From: CAVWDI01 sp963753725
Lineage (GTDB): Bacteria > Chloroflexota > Anaerolineae > Anaerolineales > UBA4823
Assembly: GCA_963753725.1 (NCBI GenBank)
Contig: CAVWDI010000021.1
Location: 62,001-126,000 of the forward strand
Length of the DNA: 64,000 bases
Direction: 5' to 3'
Shown: positions 9,836 through 18,795 of the stretch, in pieces
How the letters are laid out: every line of letters begins with the position of its first letter
How positions within the stretch are numbered: the stretch's first letter is position 1
Notes under the pieces: model-generated
The model's input: the letters and a program-made list of their open reading frames with translations, nothing else
Databases searched by the model: none
Told to the model about the DNA's origin: nothing
Translations under genes and position numbers: made by a program

Positions 9836-10156
9836 AAGGCTTCTCAGGTTGGGAATTGAAGGACTTTCAACCAGCTTGATACCCAATATCTAGCTTTTGA
9901 AGAAGATTGACTGCAGGTTTGTTTTATTGTTTATGCCGCCTTTGTAATCCGGCGCACAAAGTAAGACTACACGAAGCGGCTATGGTCTCGAGAGTAACGA
10001 AAAGTTCTTCAACACGACCATGTTAAAGCTGAAATTTACTGTATTCTGCTTTCCCGTTGGTATCTATTTAAATAATCAGGTTATTATTCACACTCAGGCG
10101 GCGGTTTTATTTATGCTGACAAACTCCACCGAACAATACCAAATGTGGACAGCAGG

Positions 10157-10290
10157 CACTGACAATTTCCCCGTCCCAACCCAAACTGGTAACTTGATGG
10201 CGCTCGTACACTCCTGCAAAAAATCGGTTTGGAGGGCGACGCAGGGATCGAGGTCGAAGTGTACAGCGGGCAGGGTCCGCCCAGGAGATC
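10157..10290 (+). repeat. Degenerate copy D of the comM 5' end, including its upstream leader
   Basis: Starts with CACTGACAATTTCC matching the comM leader, then CTCGTACACTCCTGC and the GLEGDAGIEVEV equivalent, with a recognisable GGGCAGGGTCCGCCC core. It has several small indels, so the frame is broken. It lies about 1.8 kb upstream of intact comM in the same orientation. Confidence 0.8.
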
Positions 10291-10345
10291 ATCTTTGGCC
10301 AGGTTCCAAACGATTGGTAACTGGCAAAGATCAGCTGTCGTCCAT

Positions 10346-11629
10346 TTAGCAATTATTTTCGGAACTAATCTGCTCTACACGGACAGTTAATATTCGAAAC
10401 CTTTCCATCGCCTCTACCGTAAAACAGTAATCCTGGTAGCGGACGGAGTCCCCTACCTCAGGGATTTTGCCCAATTCCGCCATAATAAAACCGGTCAAAG
10501 TAGTGTAAACTCCGCGTGGGTCAAAGGACAGGTGGGTCAGTTCCTCAAGCTCAGCAATTGGCAGGTCGCCGGACAGGCGCCATTCCCCTCCCAAGCCTCG
10601 TTCAGGGACCTCAGCAACCGGACCGTATTCGTCTTCGATCTCACCGACCACCACTTCCATGATGTCTTCCAGCGTGACCAGACCATCAGTGCCGCCAAAT
10701 TCATCAAGCACGATACCCATGTAGCGCCGGGCATGGGTGAGCTGTGCGGAAACCTGCGGCAGGCTGGCTCCTTCAGGCACAAAGACAATCTCACGCATGA
10801 TCTGGTTTAGCTGTACCTCTGGGGAAGCCCAAAAAAGATCCTTTACATGCACATAACCCTGGATTTGGTCCAGGGTTTCACTATAAACCGGGAAACGCGA
10901 TAACCCGGATTCTCTGGCGGTCAGCAATGCTGCCTGTACGTTCATGTCGGCCCCAAAGGCTACGATTTTGGTGCGGGGCGTCATCACATCGCGGATGGCG
11001 CGCCGGGTGTAATCAAAAACACGCGCGATCATTTGCTGCTGGAGCGGCAGAAAGGTGCCCTGCGCAGTGCCGCGCCGGACCAGCACTTCAATTTCTTCGG
11101 AACTGATGCTGTCATCGCCGGGATCATCCCTCCACAAGCGCATCACCAAATCAGCTGAGAAAAGCAAAAAACGTATCGGCCATGCCGCAATGCGCGCCAT
11201 CACTTCAAAGAACCCTGCTACCGACATTGCCAATTGCTCTGGTTGGCGGATTGCCAGCCGCTTGGGGACCAATTCGCCCAGCAGTAAAGTGGCATAGGAT
11301 ATCGCCAGCACCACCACTGCCAGTGCGATTTGTTCAGCGTACGGCGCCAGTAATGGAACTTGTGCCAGGAGTGGTGCAATCCTGCGGGCGGCCTCTACGC
11401 CGCCTACCGCAGAGGCAAGCGTCGCCACAAGGGTTATACCCACCTGGACGGTCGCCAGAAACTCGCTCGGTTTGCGCTGCAGGCGCAGCGCCCGTGCCGC
11501 ACGTACCTCCCCGGCTTCCGCCCGGGTTTGCAGCCGCGCTTCCCTGGCGGATACTACAGCAATTTCTGAAGCGGCAAAGAATCCGTTCAGTAAGATTAAA
11601 GTAAAAATTAACAAAAGATCTAAAGGCAT
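10346..11629 (-). CDS. CNNM/HlyC-CorC family membrane protein with CBS pair
   Basis: 427 residues. Residues 1-190 form the DUF21/CNNM transmembrane domain (NGFFAASEIAVVSAR, GELVPKRLAI). A CBS pair follows at about 205-330 (VMTPRTKIVAF, ARRYMGIVLDEFGGTDGLVT), and a CorC_HlyC C-terminal domain (about 345-425, GVYTTLTGFIMAELGKIPEVGD). Family members are implicated in divalent cation (Mg2+/Co2+) efflux or homeostasis; the haemolysin name is historical. It is intact, convergent to nothing and divergent from comM, with 478 bp between. No regulatory site is evident. Confidence 0.88.
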   Translation of the reverse strand: MPLDLLLIFTLILLNGFFAASEIAVVSAREARLQTRAEAGEVRAARALRLQRKPSEFLATVQVGITLVATLASAVGGVEAARRIAPLLAQVPLLAPYAEQIALAVVVLAISYATLLLGELVPKRLAIRQPEQLAMSVAGFFEVMARIAAWPIRFLLFSADLVMRLWRDDPGDDSISSEEIEVLVRRGTAQGTFLPLQQQMIARVFDYTRRAIRDVMTPRTKIVAFGADMNVQAALLTARESGLSRFPVYSETLDQIQGYVHVKDLFWASPEVQLNQIMREIVFVPEGASLPQVSAQLTHARRYMGIVLDEFGGTDGLVTLEDIMEVVVGEIEDEYGPVAEVPERGLGGEWRLSGDLPIAELEELTHLSFDPRGVYTTLTGFIMAELGKIPEVGDSVRYQDYCFTVEAMERFRILTVRVEQISSENNC

Positions 11630-12107
11630 TTTATTTACGCTTCACTTTCTTCTTAACGATTTTATTCAAAATCCATAAGCTCCCAAGTATTTTCACATCG
11701 AACATTACTATTCATCGACAGGCATTCAATACAGATATTAATGAATGTTGAGATCAAGTTGGACTACTCGAAATGAGGTTCCATAGAAATTATAAAACAA
11801 GTATTTGTTCACTCCAGCCAACCACATCGTCCAACCAGATTTATTTGGTGAAAGGCAGAGTTACAATAAGCGGTATTGCTACAACTTTTCAGGGCTTGTG
11901 AGTTAATGCAGGGTGGATTATCAGAAAAGGATTTCGGGGAAAATTATCTGCTTGATGCTGGCAAAATAATATTGGAACCAAATGAATATATTGCTCAGGC
12001 GGGTCATGGATAGTTCTAACACATCGCGGTTTTCTATAAAATAAGGCTCAGCTGCTCTGCGCTAACAGGGCATTGACAATTTCCTACTCCCAACCTAAAC
12101 TGTAAAT
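11630..12107. other. Divergent intergenic region upstream of comM
   Basis: 478 bases between the divergent CNNM and comM genes. The last 40 bases form the leader that is duplicated in remnants B and D. An AT-rich TATAAAAT at about 12034 could be a -10 element. No further gene seen. Confidence 0.4.
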
Positions 12108-13682
12108 ATGCTGGCACGCGTACACTCCTGCGCTGTGATCGGTCTGGAGGGTGAGATCATCGAAGTCGAGGTGGACACCGGGCAAGGTCTGCCCGGGATG
12201 ACGATCGTTGGTCTGCCAGATGCGGCTGTTCAGGAGAGCCGCGAGCGTGTCCAGGCCGCCATCAAGAACGCCGGTCTGCCTTACCCCCGAGTACGTATCG
12301 TTGTAAATTTAGCGCCCGCCACCGTTCGCAAAGAAGGTCCCGCTTACGACCTGCCTATCGCAGTGGGGGTGATGATCATGCACGGCTTATTACCCCAGGA
12401 GGCGCTGGAAAACGCCCTGCTGGTCGGTGAACTATCCCTGGAAGGCACGGTACGCCATGCGCGCGGTGTGCTGCCTATCGCCGCCGTGGCACGAGAACAT
12501 GGTTTTAGTCACATCTATGTCCCGGTGGATGACGCCGCAGAAGCCAGTTTGATCCCCGACCTGGAAGTTTACCCGGTCGAATCCCTATCAGAATTGTATG
12601 CCCACTTCACCAGCAATACGCACATTGAACCCGCATCCCCCGTCCAGATCGAAGACCTGCCGGTCAGCGTGATGACCGACTTCGGCGAGGTGAAGGGGCA
12701 GGAGCATGTCAAACGCGCCCTGGAAGTCGCGGCAGCCGGATCGCATAATGTGATTATGGTCGGACCACCCGGAGCCGGCAAGACCTTGCTCGCACGCAGC
12801 CTGCCTGGCATCCTGCCGCGCATGACTATCGATGAATCGCTGGATGTAACCCGCATCTATTCCGTGGCCGACCAGCTGCCATCCGATATCCCTTTAATCA
12901 AGAACCGTCCCTTCCGGGCCCCGCACCACACTATCTCGCACGCTGGTCTGGTGGGCGGCGGCAACTGGCCGCGTCCGGGCGAGATCTCCCTGGCCCACCG
13001 CGGTGTGCTGTTCCTGGATGAACTGCCGGAGTTCGGCATGCGCGTTTTGGAAGTCATGCGCCAGCCGATCGAAGACAAGCTGGTTACCATCAGCCGCGCC
13101 CAGGGTTCATTGACTTTTCCCGCCAACTTCCAATTGATCGCGGCTATGAACCCCTGTCCCTGCGGTTACTACGGCGACCCGGTTAAAGAGTGCTCGTGCT
13201 CCAACAGCAACATCACCCGCTACCAGAAACGCATCTCGGGACCATTGCTTGACCGCATCGACATCCATATCGAAGTGCCGCGCGTGGATTATGAAAAGCT
13301 GAGCGATGATAGATTAGGGGAACCATCAGCGGCTATCCAGGAGCGTGTGGAGGCGGCCCGCCAGCGGCAGCGTGAGCGGTATATTGAAGATGAGAGTGTG
13401 ATCCAACAAGAAAGTGCAACGCACGCTTCGCAGGGTGCATCGCACTTGGTAACCTGCAACGCTGACATGCGTCCGGCTGAAGTGCGCCAGTACTGCCAGC
13501 TGGATGAGGCCGGTGGATCATTGATGCGTTCGGCGATGAACCAACTGCACCTCTCCGCACGCGGTTACCACAGGGTATTAAAGCTGGCCCGTACCATAGC
13601 TGATCTGGCAGGCTCGGAGAATATCCTCTCCGCTCATCTGGCCGAAGCGCTGCAGTACAGGCCGAGAGATTTATATGCATGA
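12108..13682 (+). CDS. comM: ComM/YifB family Mg-chelatase-like AAA+ ATPase
   Basis: Complete at 524 residues. The N-terminal ChlI-type domain starts MLARVHSCAVIGLEG. The Walker A motif is GPPGAGKT (about residue 222) and Walker B FLDELPEF. A CPCGYYGDP zinc-like segment and the C-terminal Mg_chelatase_C domain follow (LSARGYHRVLKLARTIADL). ComM is a hexameric helicase that drives branch migration during natural transformation in Vibrio and Haemophilus; the role here is inferred by homology. Its 5' end and leader are duplicated in degenerate form at four places upstream, and comM is a known insertion target for resistance islands in Acinetobacter. Confidence 0.93.
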   Translation: MLARVHSCAVIGLEGEIIEVEVDTGQGLPGMTIVGLPDAAVQESRERVQAAIKNAGLPYPRVRIVVNLAPATVRKEGPAYDLPIAVGVMIMHGLLPQEALENALLVGELSLEGTVRHARGVLPIAAVAREHGFSHIYVPVDDAAEASLIPDLEVYPVESLSELYAHFTSNTHIEPASPVQIEDLPVSVMTDFGEVKGQEHVKRALEVAAAGSHNVIMVGPPGAGKTLLARSLPGILPRMTIDESLDVTRIYSVADQLPSDIPLIKNRPFRAPHHTISHAGLVGGGNWPRPGEISLAHRGVLFLDELPEFGMRVLEVMRQPIEDKLVTISRAQGSLTFPANFQLIAAMNPCPCGYYGDPVKECSCSNSNITRYQKRISGPLLDRIDIHIEVPRVDYEKLSDDRLGEPSAAIQERVEAARQRQRERYIEDESVIQQESATHASQGASHLVTCNADMRPAEVRQYCQLDEAGGSLMRSAMNQLHLSARGYHRVLKLARTIADLAGSENILSAHLAEALQYRPRDLYA

Positions 13683-13713
13683 AACAAGAATTTTTTAATA
13701 TGGAGGTTCTAAA

Positions 13714-13914
13714 ATGACAGTAGTAAAAGTAATAGAAGTTATGGGTACATCCGAAGACAGCTGGGAAGATGCTGTCAAAAACGCGCTTAAAGGATCCAAA
13801 AAAACGATCCATGGCATCACCGGCATTGAAGTCGTCAGTCAAACTGCAACGGTCAAGGAAGGTGAATTAAAAGAATTTCGCGCCACAGTTAAACTCGCTT
13901 TTAAGGTAGATTAG
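13714..13914 (+). CDS. Dodecin (flavin-binding small protein)
   Basis: Sixty-six residues, the standard dodecin length, with VVKVIEVMGTSEDSWEDAV, the central TIHGITGIEVVSQTA and the closing FRATVKLAFKVD. Dodecins assemble as hollow dodecamers that store or sequester riboflavin, FMN or FAD. In bacterial dodecins a Trp near residue 36 stacks on flavin; here that position is His (TIHGI), while the only Trp is at residue 19 (EDSWEDAV), so ligand preference may differ. ATG follows GGAGG. Thirty-one bases after comM, same strand. Confidence 0.85.
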   Translation: MTVVKVIEVMGTSEDSWEDAVKNALKGSKKTIHGITGIEVVSQTATVKEGELKEFRATVKLAFKVD

Positions 13915-14069
13915 TCAGAAGCCTGGTCGCCAAATTCGAGAGTTAGTCAATTCGACCGGATCGAGTTGAAATCTCGCGCAGCTGGCCTGTTATTACATTT
14001 TCTTTAGGTTTATTCAACCAGGCTGGTTCAATGGATAAAAAAAGTTCCCTTATCTGATCGGAGGATTAT

Positions 14070-14552
14070 ATGGATGAAAAAAGCATGATTCGCTATTGGA
14101 TGAAAACCGACGTGGTTTCTGTAGAATTAGGCACTACAATTAAAGAAGCCTCATCCAAATTAGTAGACAGGAGGGTCGGAACGCTGCCTATAGTTGAAAA
14201 AGATGGCACCCTGGTCGGTGTATCCTCTATCAGTGAGATCATCGATGTTTTCCTTCCCGATTTTGTCTATCTATTATCCGATGTCAGCTTTGTGACTGAC
14301 TTCGGCGATTTGGACAAACTATCTTCATACGATCTTGAACGCGCAGAAAAAATGATAGTCAACGATATTATGCAAGAACCAATTGCCGTTGAAGAAACCA
14401 GTTCTCTGATCCGATCCTTAGCCATCATGCACCAGCAAGATATAAGAGACCTGCTCGTGGTCAAGAATGGAAAGCTTGTAGGAATTGCTTCTGAAGTCGA
14501 TATCAGTTGTGCATTTCTTACAGGCTGGTTATCAACACCTTGTGAGGAATAA
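14070..14552 (+). CDS. Stand-alone CBS-pair protein
   Basis: 160 residues with two CBS motifs, about residues 8-60 (IRYWMKTDVVSVELGTT, GTLPIVEKDGTLVGV) and 88-150 (IMQEPIAVEETSSLI, DLLVVKNGKLVGIAS). CBS pairs bind adenine nucleotides or similar ligands and usually gate a partner. The partner is probably the transporter encoded 8 bp downstream. ATG is preceded by GGAGGATTAT. Confidence 0.82.
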   Translation: MDEKSMIRYWMKTDVVSVELGTTIKEASSKLVDRRVGTLPIVEKDGTLVGVSSISEIIDVFLPDFVYLLSDVSFVTDFGDLDKLSSYDLERAEKMIVNDIMQEPIAVEETSSLIRSLAIMHQQDIRDLLVVKNGKLVGIASEVDISCAFLTGWLSTPCEE

Positions 14553-14560
14553 CCACCAGA

Positions 14561-15850
14561 ATGACTAACGCAATAATCGCTTCGATAATTACAATATTAA
14601 CTCTTTTCTTTATTCTTACTGAAAAGATGAACCGCTCCATAGTGGCGATGGCAGGTGGGTCAGTCATGCTGGTTGTTGGTATGGTAATGGGCTTCTACAA
14701 CGAAGAGCAGGCTCTGGAGGCTATTGAATGGGAGGCTTTGGGCTTACTTTTAGGGATGATGATCCTGGTATCGCTCCTTGTTCCCACCGGTTTCTTCCAG
14801 TACGCAGCTGTAAAAGCCAGCCAGCTCTCTAAAGGTAATCCCTGGCGACTGTTGCTGCTATTGGGCGCCGGTACTGCCCTGGTATCACTTTTCTTTAACA
14901 ACGTGACCACGGTAGTGCTAGTAGGCCCGATCACCATTCTGGTCACAGAATTGATTGGAATAAGTCCAATTCCTATTTTGATGGCGCAGGCGCTGTTGTC
15001 TGATACTGCTGATGTTGGCACTTCAGTGGGCGATCCCGCCAGCGTACTGGTCGCATCGGCATCTGGCTACAGTTTCACAGACTTCCTAACCCATTCCATG
15101 CCAATCGTACTGGTCGCTGCAGCCGTAACATTGCTCATGTTGAGAATATTATTTAAGGATGAAATGAAGAAGAAGCCATCTGATCCGGACCTGGTAGCTA
15201 AATTAAACGCCCAGGAGACTTTAAAGGACCGTACCACAACCCGACGGGTGATGATCGTATTGGTATTCACAGTCTTATTGTTTATTTTTCAAGGCAAGTT
15301 AAATTTAAGCTCGGCGTTCATAGCCATTCTGGCGGCAACCGTGGCGTTGGTATGGATACAACCGGATCTTAATGAAGTTCTTAAACGCATCGATTGGCAT
15401 ATCTTTGTCTTTTTTATTGGTTTGTTTGTTATGGTGGGAGGGCTTTCAGCCTCGGGCGCCTTCGAGCCAATTACCCAATTCCTGGCTCAATTCGCGAACA
15501 GAAACCCTGTTTTGCTGGGTGTCTTGATCATTTGGATCGTGGCTGGACTTTCTGCATTATTGGATAATGTCCCGGTCACGATTGCCATGATATCTCTTTT
15601 ACAAGGTCTGCAGATGTCTGGGGTAAATGTCAGCGCTTTATGGTGGGCAGTAGTGTTTGGAGCTGGCTTCGGAGGCAATGCCACCAGTATCGGATCGGGC
15701 GCCAATATTGTCATCGTCTCCCTCTCAGAAAAAACAAAAACACCAATAACCCCCAAAATGTGGAGCCGCAAAGGTTTACCTGTAGCGATTGTCACCTGTA
15801 TAGTAGGGAGCATCCTGTTTGTTCTGGCTTATGACTGGCTGGGTCGATAA
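14561..15850 (+). CDS. ArsB/NhaD-family ion transporter
   Basis: 429 residues with about 11-12 hydrophobic segments. Features of the ArsB/NhaD permease superfamily are LFFNNVTTVVLVGPITI, the inter-repeat SDTADVGTSVGDPASV and the second-half LDNVPVTIAMISLL and GGNATSIGSGANIV. Members are Na+/H+ antiporters or oxyanion exporters; sequence alone does not decide the substrate. The upstream CBS protein is 8 bp away, so the pair is probably an operon in which the CBS protein senses a nucleotide and gates transport. Confidence 0.83.
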   Translation: MTNAIIASIITILTLFFILTEKMNRSIVAMAGGSVMLVVGMVMGFYNEEQALEAIEWEALGLLLGMMILVSLLVPTGFFQYAAVKASQLSKGNPWRLLLLLGAGTALVSLFFNNVTTVVLVGPITILVTELIGISPIPILMAQALLSDTADVGTSVGDPASVLVASASGYSFTDFLTHSMPIVLVAAAVTLLMLRILFKDEMKKKPSDPDLVAKLNAQETLKDRTTTRRVMIVLVFTVLLFIFQGKLNLSSAFIAILAATVALVWIQPDLNEVLKRIDWHIFVFFIGLFVMVGGLSASGAFEPITQFLAQFANRNPVLLGVLIIWIVAGLSALLDNVPVTIAMISLLQGLQMSGVNVSALWWAVVFGAGFGGNATSIGSGANIVIVSLSEKTKTPITPKMWSRKGLPVAIVTCIVGSILFVLAYDWLGR

Positions 15851-15900
15851 ACGGAAATCATAATTTAATCGTTTGAAATCAATCTTAACTAATTCTTAAA

Positions 15901-16812
15901 TTGAGTAATAACGAATCGCTGGAGACAACCCTAAAACGGACGATTACCGACGAAGCCTTCCGTGCGTTGGGTTTTCCGTATGACAGCCTTATCCGAAAAA
16001 TTTTCGGACCACTTATGTCGCCAGCTGCAAGCCGCTTTTCCAGGTTGCTAACCAGCGTCGACCAGGACCTGGAACAATACGGCATCACAGAAACCTCCCG
16101 CAAATACCTCCCTGACTATGTTGAAGAAGTGACGGTATGTGGGGCTGAGAATATCCCTGAAAACGGTCCACTGCTCATCGCCTCCAATCACCCGGGCACG
16201 CTGGACGCATCCGTTATACTCTCCGCTTTCGCGCGTGATGATGTCAAATTGATCATCTCGGGTGTCCCGGTTGTCCAATCGCTCCCCGGGGCAAGCCGCT
16301 ATCTTATCTACACCCCCTACGATGACCACCAGCGCATAAGTGTTGTGCGATCAGCCATCCGGCACCTGAAAGAGGGTGGAGCGTTGATGATATTTCCCAC
16401 CGGTAAGCTGGACCCCGACCCGGCCTGCCTGCCCGGCGCGGCTGAGGCTTTGGCTGAGTGGTCGGACAGCCTGGAAATTTTCCTGCGCAGGGCACCCGAG
16501 ACAATCGTAATCCCAACCATTGTCAGCGGCGTGTTTGCCCCTTCCACACTGCGCAATCCGCTTACCAAACTACGCAAAGAATTCTGGATGCAGCAGCGTA
16601 TCGCCGAATATATCCAGGTTGTCCAGATGATGTTCTTTAATAAAAAATACGGGCTAAAACCCAAGGTCACATTCGGGGAGCCGCTCAGTGTCGCTGATAC
16701 AGATGTGGAGGAGGATCGCGGGGCATGGATGCCAGTCCTCATCCAAAATGCGCAGGCGGTATTGGATGAACACACCGCCCAAAAAGTCTGCCCGCCAGAC
16801 GCCCCCAAATAA
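15901..16812 (+). CDS. PlsC-type acyltransferase
   Basis: 303 residues. The acyltransferase motif I NHPGTLD fits the H-x4-D signature, and ALMIFPTGKLDPD corresponds to the motif III FPEGT region. Members transfer acyl chains to lysophosphatidate or related acceptors at the membrane. The start is TTG 15901; no ATG fits the conserved N-terminus and no strong Shine-Dalgarno is visible. It ends 18 bp before the convergent kynureninase gene. Acceptor not determinable. Confidence 0.72.
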   Translation: MSNNESLETTLKRTITDEAFRALGFPYDSLIRKIFGPLMSPAASRFSRLLTSVDQDLEQYGITETSRKYLPDYVEEVTVCGAENIPENGPLLIASNHPGTLDASVILSAFARDDVKLIISGVPVVQSLPGASRYLIYTPYDDHQRISVVRSAIRHLKEGGALMIFPTGKLDPDPACLPGAAEALAEWSDSLEIFLRRAPETIVIPTIVSGVFAPSTLRNPLTKLRKEFWMQQRIAEYIQVVQMMFFNKKYGLKPKVTFGEPLSVADTDVEEDRGAWMPVLIQNAQAVLDEHTAQKVCPPDAPK

Positions 16813-16829
16813 TCAGCTTTATCCAGACC

Positions 16830-18113
16830 TTACGTCACCTGGGTGCGCTCCTCAGAAAAGTTCTCATATTCTTTACCCTCCACAATCTGGCGCATACGTT
16901 CTATCGCTCTGAAAATTTCTACATAAGACGTGTAAATCGGCGCTATACCCAGGCGGATATTATCCGGCTCCCGGAAATCCGGGATAACCTGGGTGGCTGG
17001 CGGCGGCGACTCGATTAATGCCCGGTTGATGCGGTATCCCTCTTTATGCCGCAAAGAGACATGCGAGCCGCGCTGCTGGCTTTCAACAGGTGAGCCCAAC
17101 TCGAAACCGAGCGGATACAACCACTCTTCAGCCAGGCAAATCAGATATTCGCACTGGCGGATACTCTTCGATCGAAGCCGCTCGATACCAGCTTCCAATA
17201 TCAAGTCCACAGCCGGCTCGACAGCCATCATCGACAGCATTGGCGCTGTGCCTACTTTAAATCGGGCCATGCTGTCTGCTGGTTGAAAGTTTAGCTCGAA
17301 AGCGAAGGGAGACTGGCTCGCGAACCAACCCCACATCGGCTGCATCAGTTTATCTTGAAGATCGCGGCGCACATACAGGAAGGCAGGCGATCCAGGACCT
17401 CCGTTCAGGTATTTATAGGTACAGCCTACGGCAAGGTCAACCCCCCAGGCGTTCAATTCCACTGGTACCGCCCCCGCTGAGTGGCTCAAATCCCACAAGG
17501 CCAGGGTCCCCGCCTCATGCGCAAGCCTGGTCACCTCGGCCGCGTCTTGCAGGAAAGCGCTTTTGAATGCTACATGGGACAGCGTCAACAGGGCTGTATC
17601 CTTATCGACACAATTTCGTACAGCCTGCAGTGGGACAGATACTTCATCCGGGGATTGGATCAATTCCAGGTGGTGGTTATTCCCCAAAAGGTCGATTACG
17701 CCCTGCAGTATATACAGGTCGGAAGGGAAGTTCAGGTTGTCGCTCACAATTTTCGACCTGCCCGAATTAGCGCGCAGGGCGGCGGCTGCCAGCTTGAACA
17801 AATTCACGGAGGTTGAATCTGCGACCAACACCTCGTCCGCTTGCGCTCCGATTAACCTGGCGATCTTGCTCCCCAGGCGGGTGGGAGCATCCATCCAACC
17901 ATCGTTCCACACCCGGATCAAGCGCTCTCCCCATTCCTGTTCAACCGCTTTTGATAGAACCTGAGCGGTCCTCTTTGGCAACCGGCCTAAAGAGTTGCCA
18001 TCAAGATAAACCAGTTCTGGTTCTTTTATCAGGAACTCATCCCGGAAATTTCTGAGTTCATCCTGATTATCCATCTTTTGCGCATATTGAATATCCGTTG
18101 AATATTGGTCCAT
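16830..18113 (-). CDS. kynU: Kynureninase
   Basis: 427 residues from ATG 18113, chosen because AGGAG lies seven bases upstream and because the conserved sequence begins just after (VYLDGNSLGRLP). The PLP-binding lysine lies in DLAVGCTYKYLNGGPG; other signatures are NLNFPSDLYI and LWDLSHSAGAVPVELN. The enzyme cleaves kynurenine or 3-hydroxykynurenine to (hydroxy)anthranilate and alanine in tryptophan degradation. No kynurenine 3-monooxygenase, tryptophan dioxygenase or formamidase is adjacent. The tandem cyclase at 56.2 kb belongs to the kynurenine formamidase superfamily but is far away. Confidence 0.92.
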   Translation of the reverse strand: MDQYSTDIQYAQKMDNQDELRNFRDEFLIKEPELVYLDGNSLGRLPKRTAQVLSKAVEQEWGERLIRVWNDGWMDAPTRLGSKIARLIGAQADEVLVADSTSVNLFKLAAAALRANSGRSKIVSDNLNFPSDLYILQGVIDLLGNNHHLELIQSPDEVSVPLQAVRNCVDKDTALLTLSHVAFKSAFLQDAAEVTRLAHEAGTLALWDLSHSAGAVPVELNAWGVDLAVGCTYKYLNGGPGSPAFLYVRRDLQDKLMQPMWGWFASQSPFAFELNFQPADSMARFKVGTAPMLSMMAVEPAVDLILEAGIERLRSKSIRQCEYLICLAEEWLYPLGFELGSPVESQQRGSHVSLRHKEGYRINRALIESPPPATQVIPDFREPDNIRLGIAPIYTSYVEIFRAIERMRQIVEGKEYENFSEERTQVT

Positions 18114-18294
18114 CTGGGGATTCTCCTGATCTCGTGTGTTGTGTTTATTGAAGGTCCAATCGCTCTTTACCAGTTGTGAATAAATTCTCGACAATTTTTA
18201 ACATTAAAATACTCTAAACTTCTATGCTGTATTATGATAATTTTGATGATATTTATATGATATAATATAACTATCTTGATTTAGGAGCAAACAA

Positions 18295-18678
18295 ATGCTA
18301 GGTTCTTCACCAGTTTATTGTACAATGCCGGCGGTTGACATCCAGCGTGCAAAAGAATTTTACACTCAGAAATTAGGTCTCAAGTTAGTTGAAATTCCAG
18401 GAGCAGATACTGGGGTCATGTTTGAAGCCGGAGGTGGCACACAAATTATTTTATATGAACGCGAGGCCAGCAAAGCTGAGCACACTGCGGCTACTTTTTC
18501 TGTAGATGATATTGAAAGCATAGTAGACGGGCTGACCGCACGCGGCGTCGTCTTCGAACAGTACGATTTCGACGAAATAAAAACTGATGAACGCGGCATT
18601 GCCGTACTTGGGAATTTAAAAGCTGCCTGGTTTTATGACAGCGAAGGCAATATTATCGGTATCATGTCACAAGGTTAG
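18295..18678 (+). CDS. VOC/glyoxalase-fold protein
   Basis: 127 residues of the vicinal-oxygen-chelate fold: PAVDIQRAKEFYTQKLGLKL at the N-terminus, a central IILYERE strand and a second half module ending WFYDSEGNIIGIM. Fold members include glyoxalase I, dioxygenases and antibiotic-binding proteins. The metal-ligand set is incomplete, so the function is open. A TATAAT-like -10 box lies upstream around 18262 and AGGAGC precedes ATG 18295. Confidence 0.75.
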   Translation: MLGSSPVYCTMPAVDIQRAKEFYTQKLGLKLVEIPGADTGVMFEAGGGTQIILYEREASKAEHTAATFSVDDIESIVDGLTARGVVFEQYDFDEIKTDERGIAVLGNLKAAWFYDSEGNIIGIMSQG

Positions 18679-18752
18679 GCAAATCATACTTAAAGATTAA
18701 AATAGGGGCAGATCCGCACTCTCCAACCCCTTTTTACATTCTCCTTCCTAGA

Positions 18753-18786
18753 AGACACCGGGAAAATAGACCTCCCGGTGTCTTTG
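18753..18786. terminator. Bidirectional terminator between convergent genes
   Basis: A perfect 11-bp stem (AGACACCGGGA with TCCCGGTGTCT) and a T-rich tail on the plus side. It separates the VOC gene from the convergent zinc-ribbon gene. Confidence 0.8.
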
Positions 18787-18795
18787 TGTTTAAAA

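Noticed and set aside
10020..10349. Open plus-strand frame of 109 codons
   Set aside because: Its second half is comM remnant D read out of frame; the start region has no coding signal.
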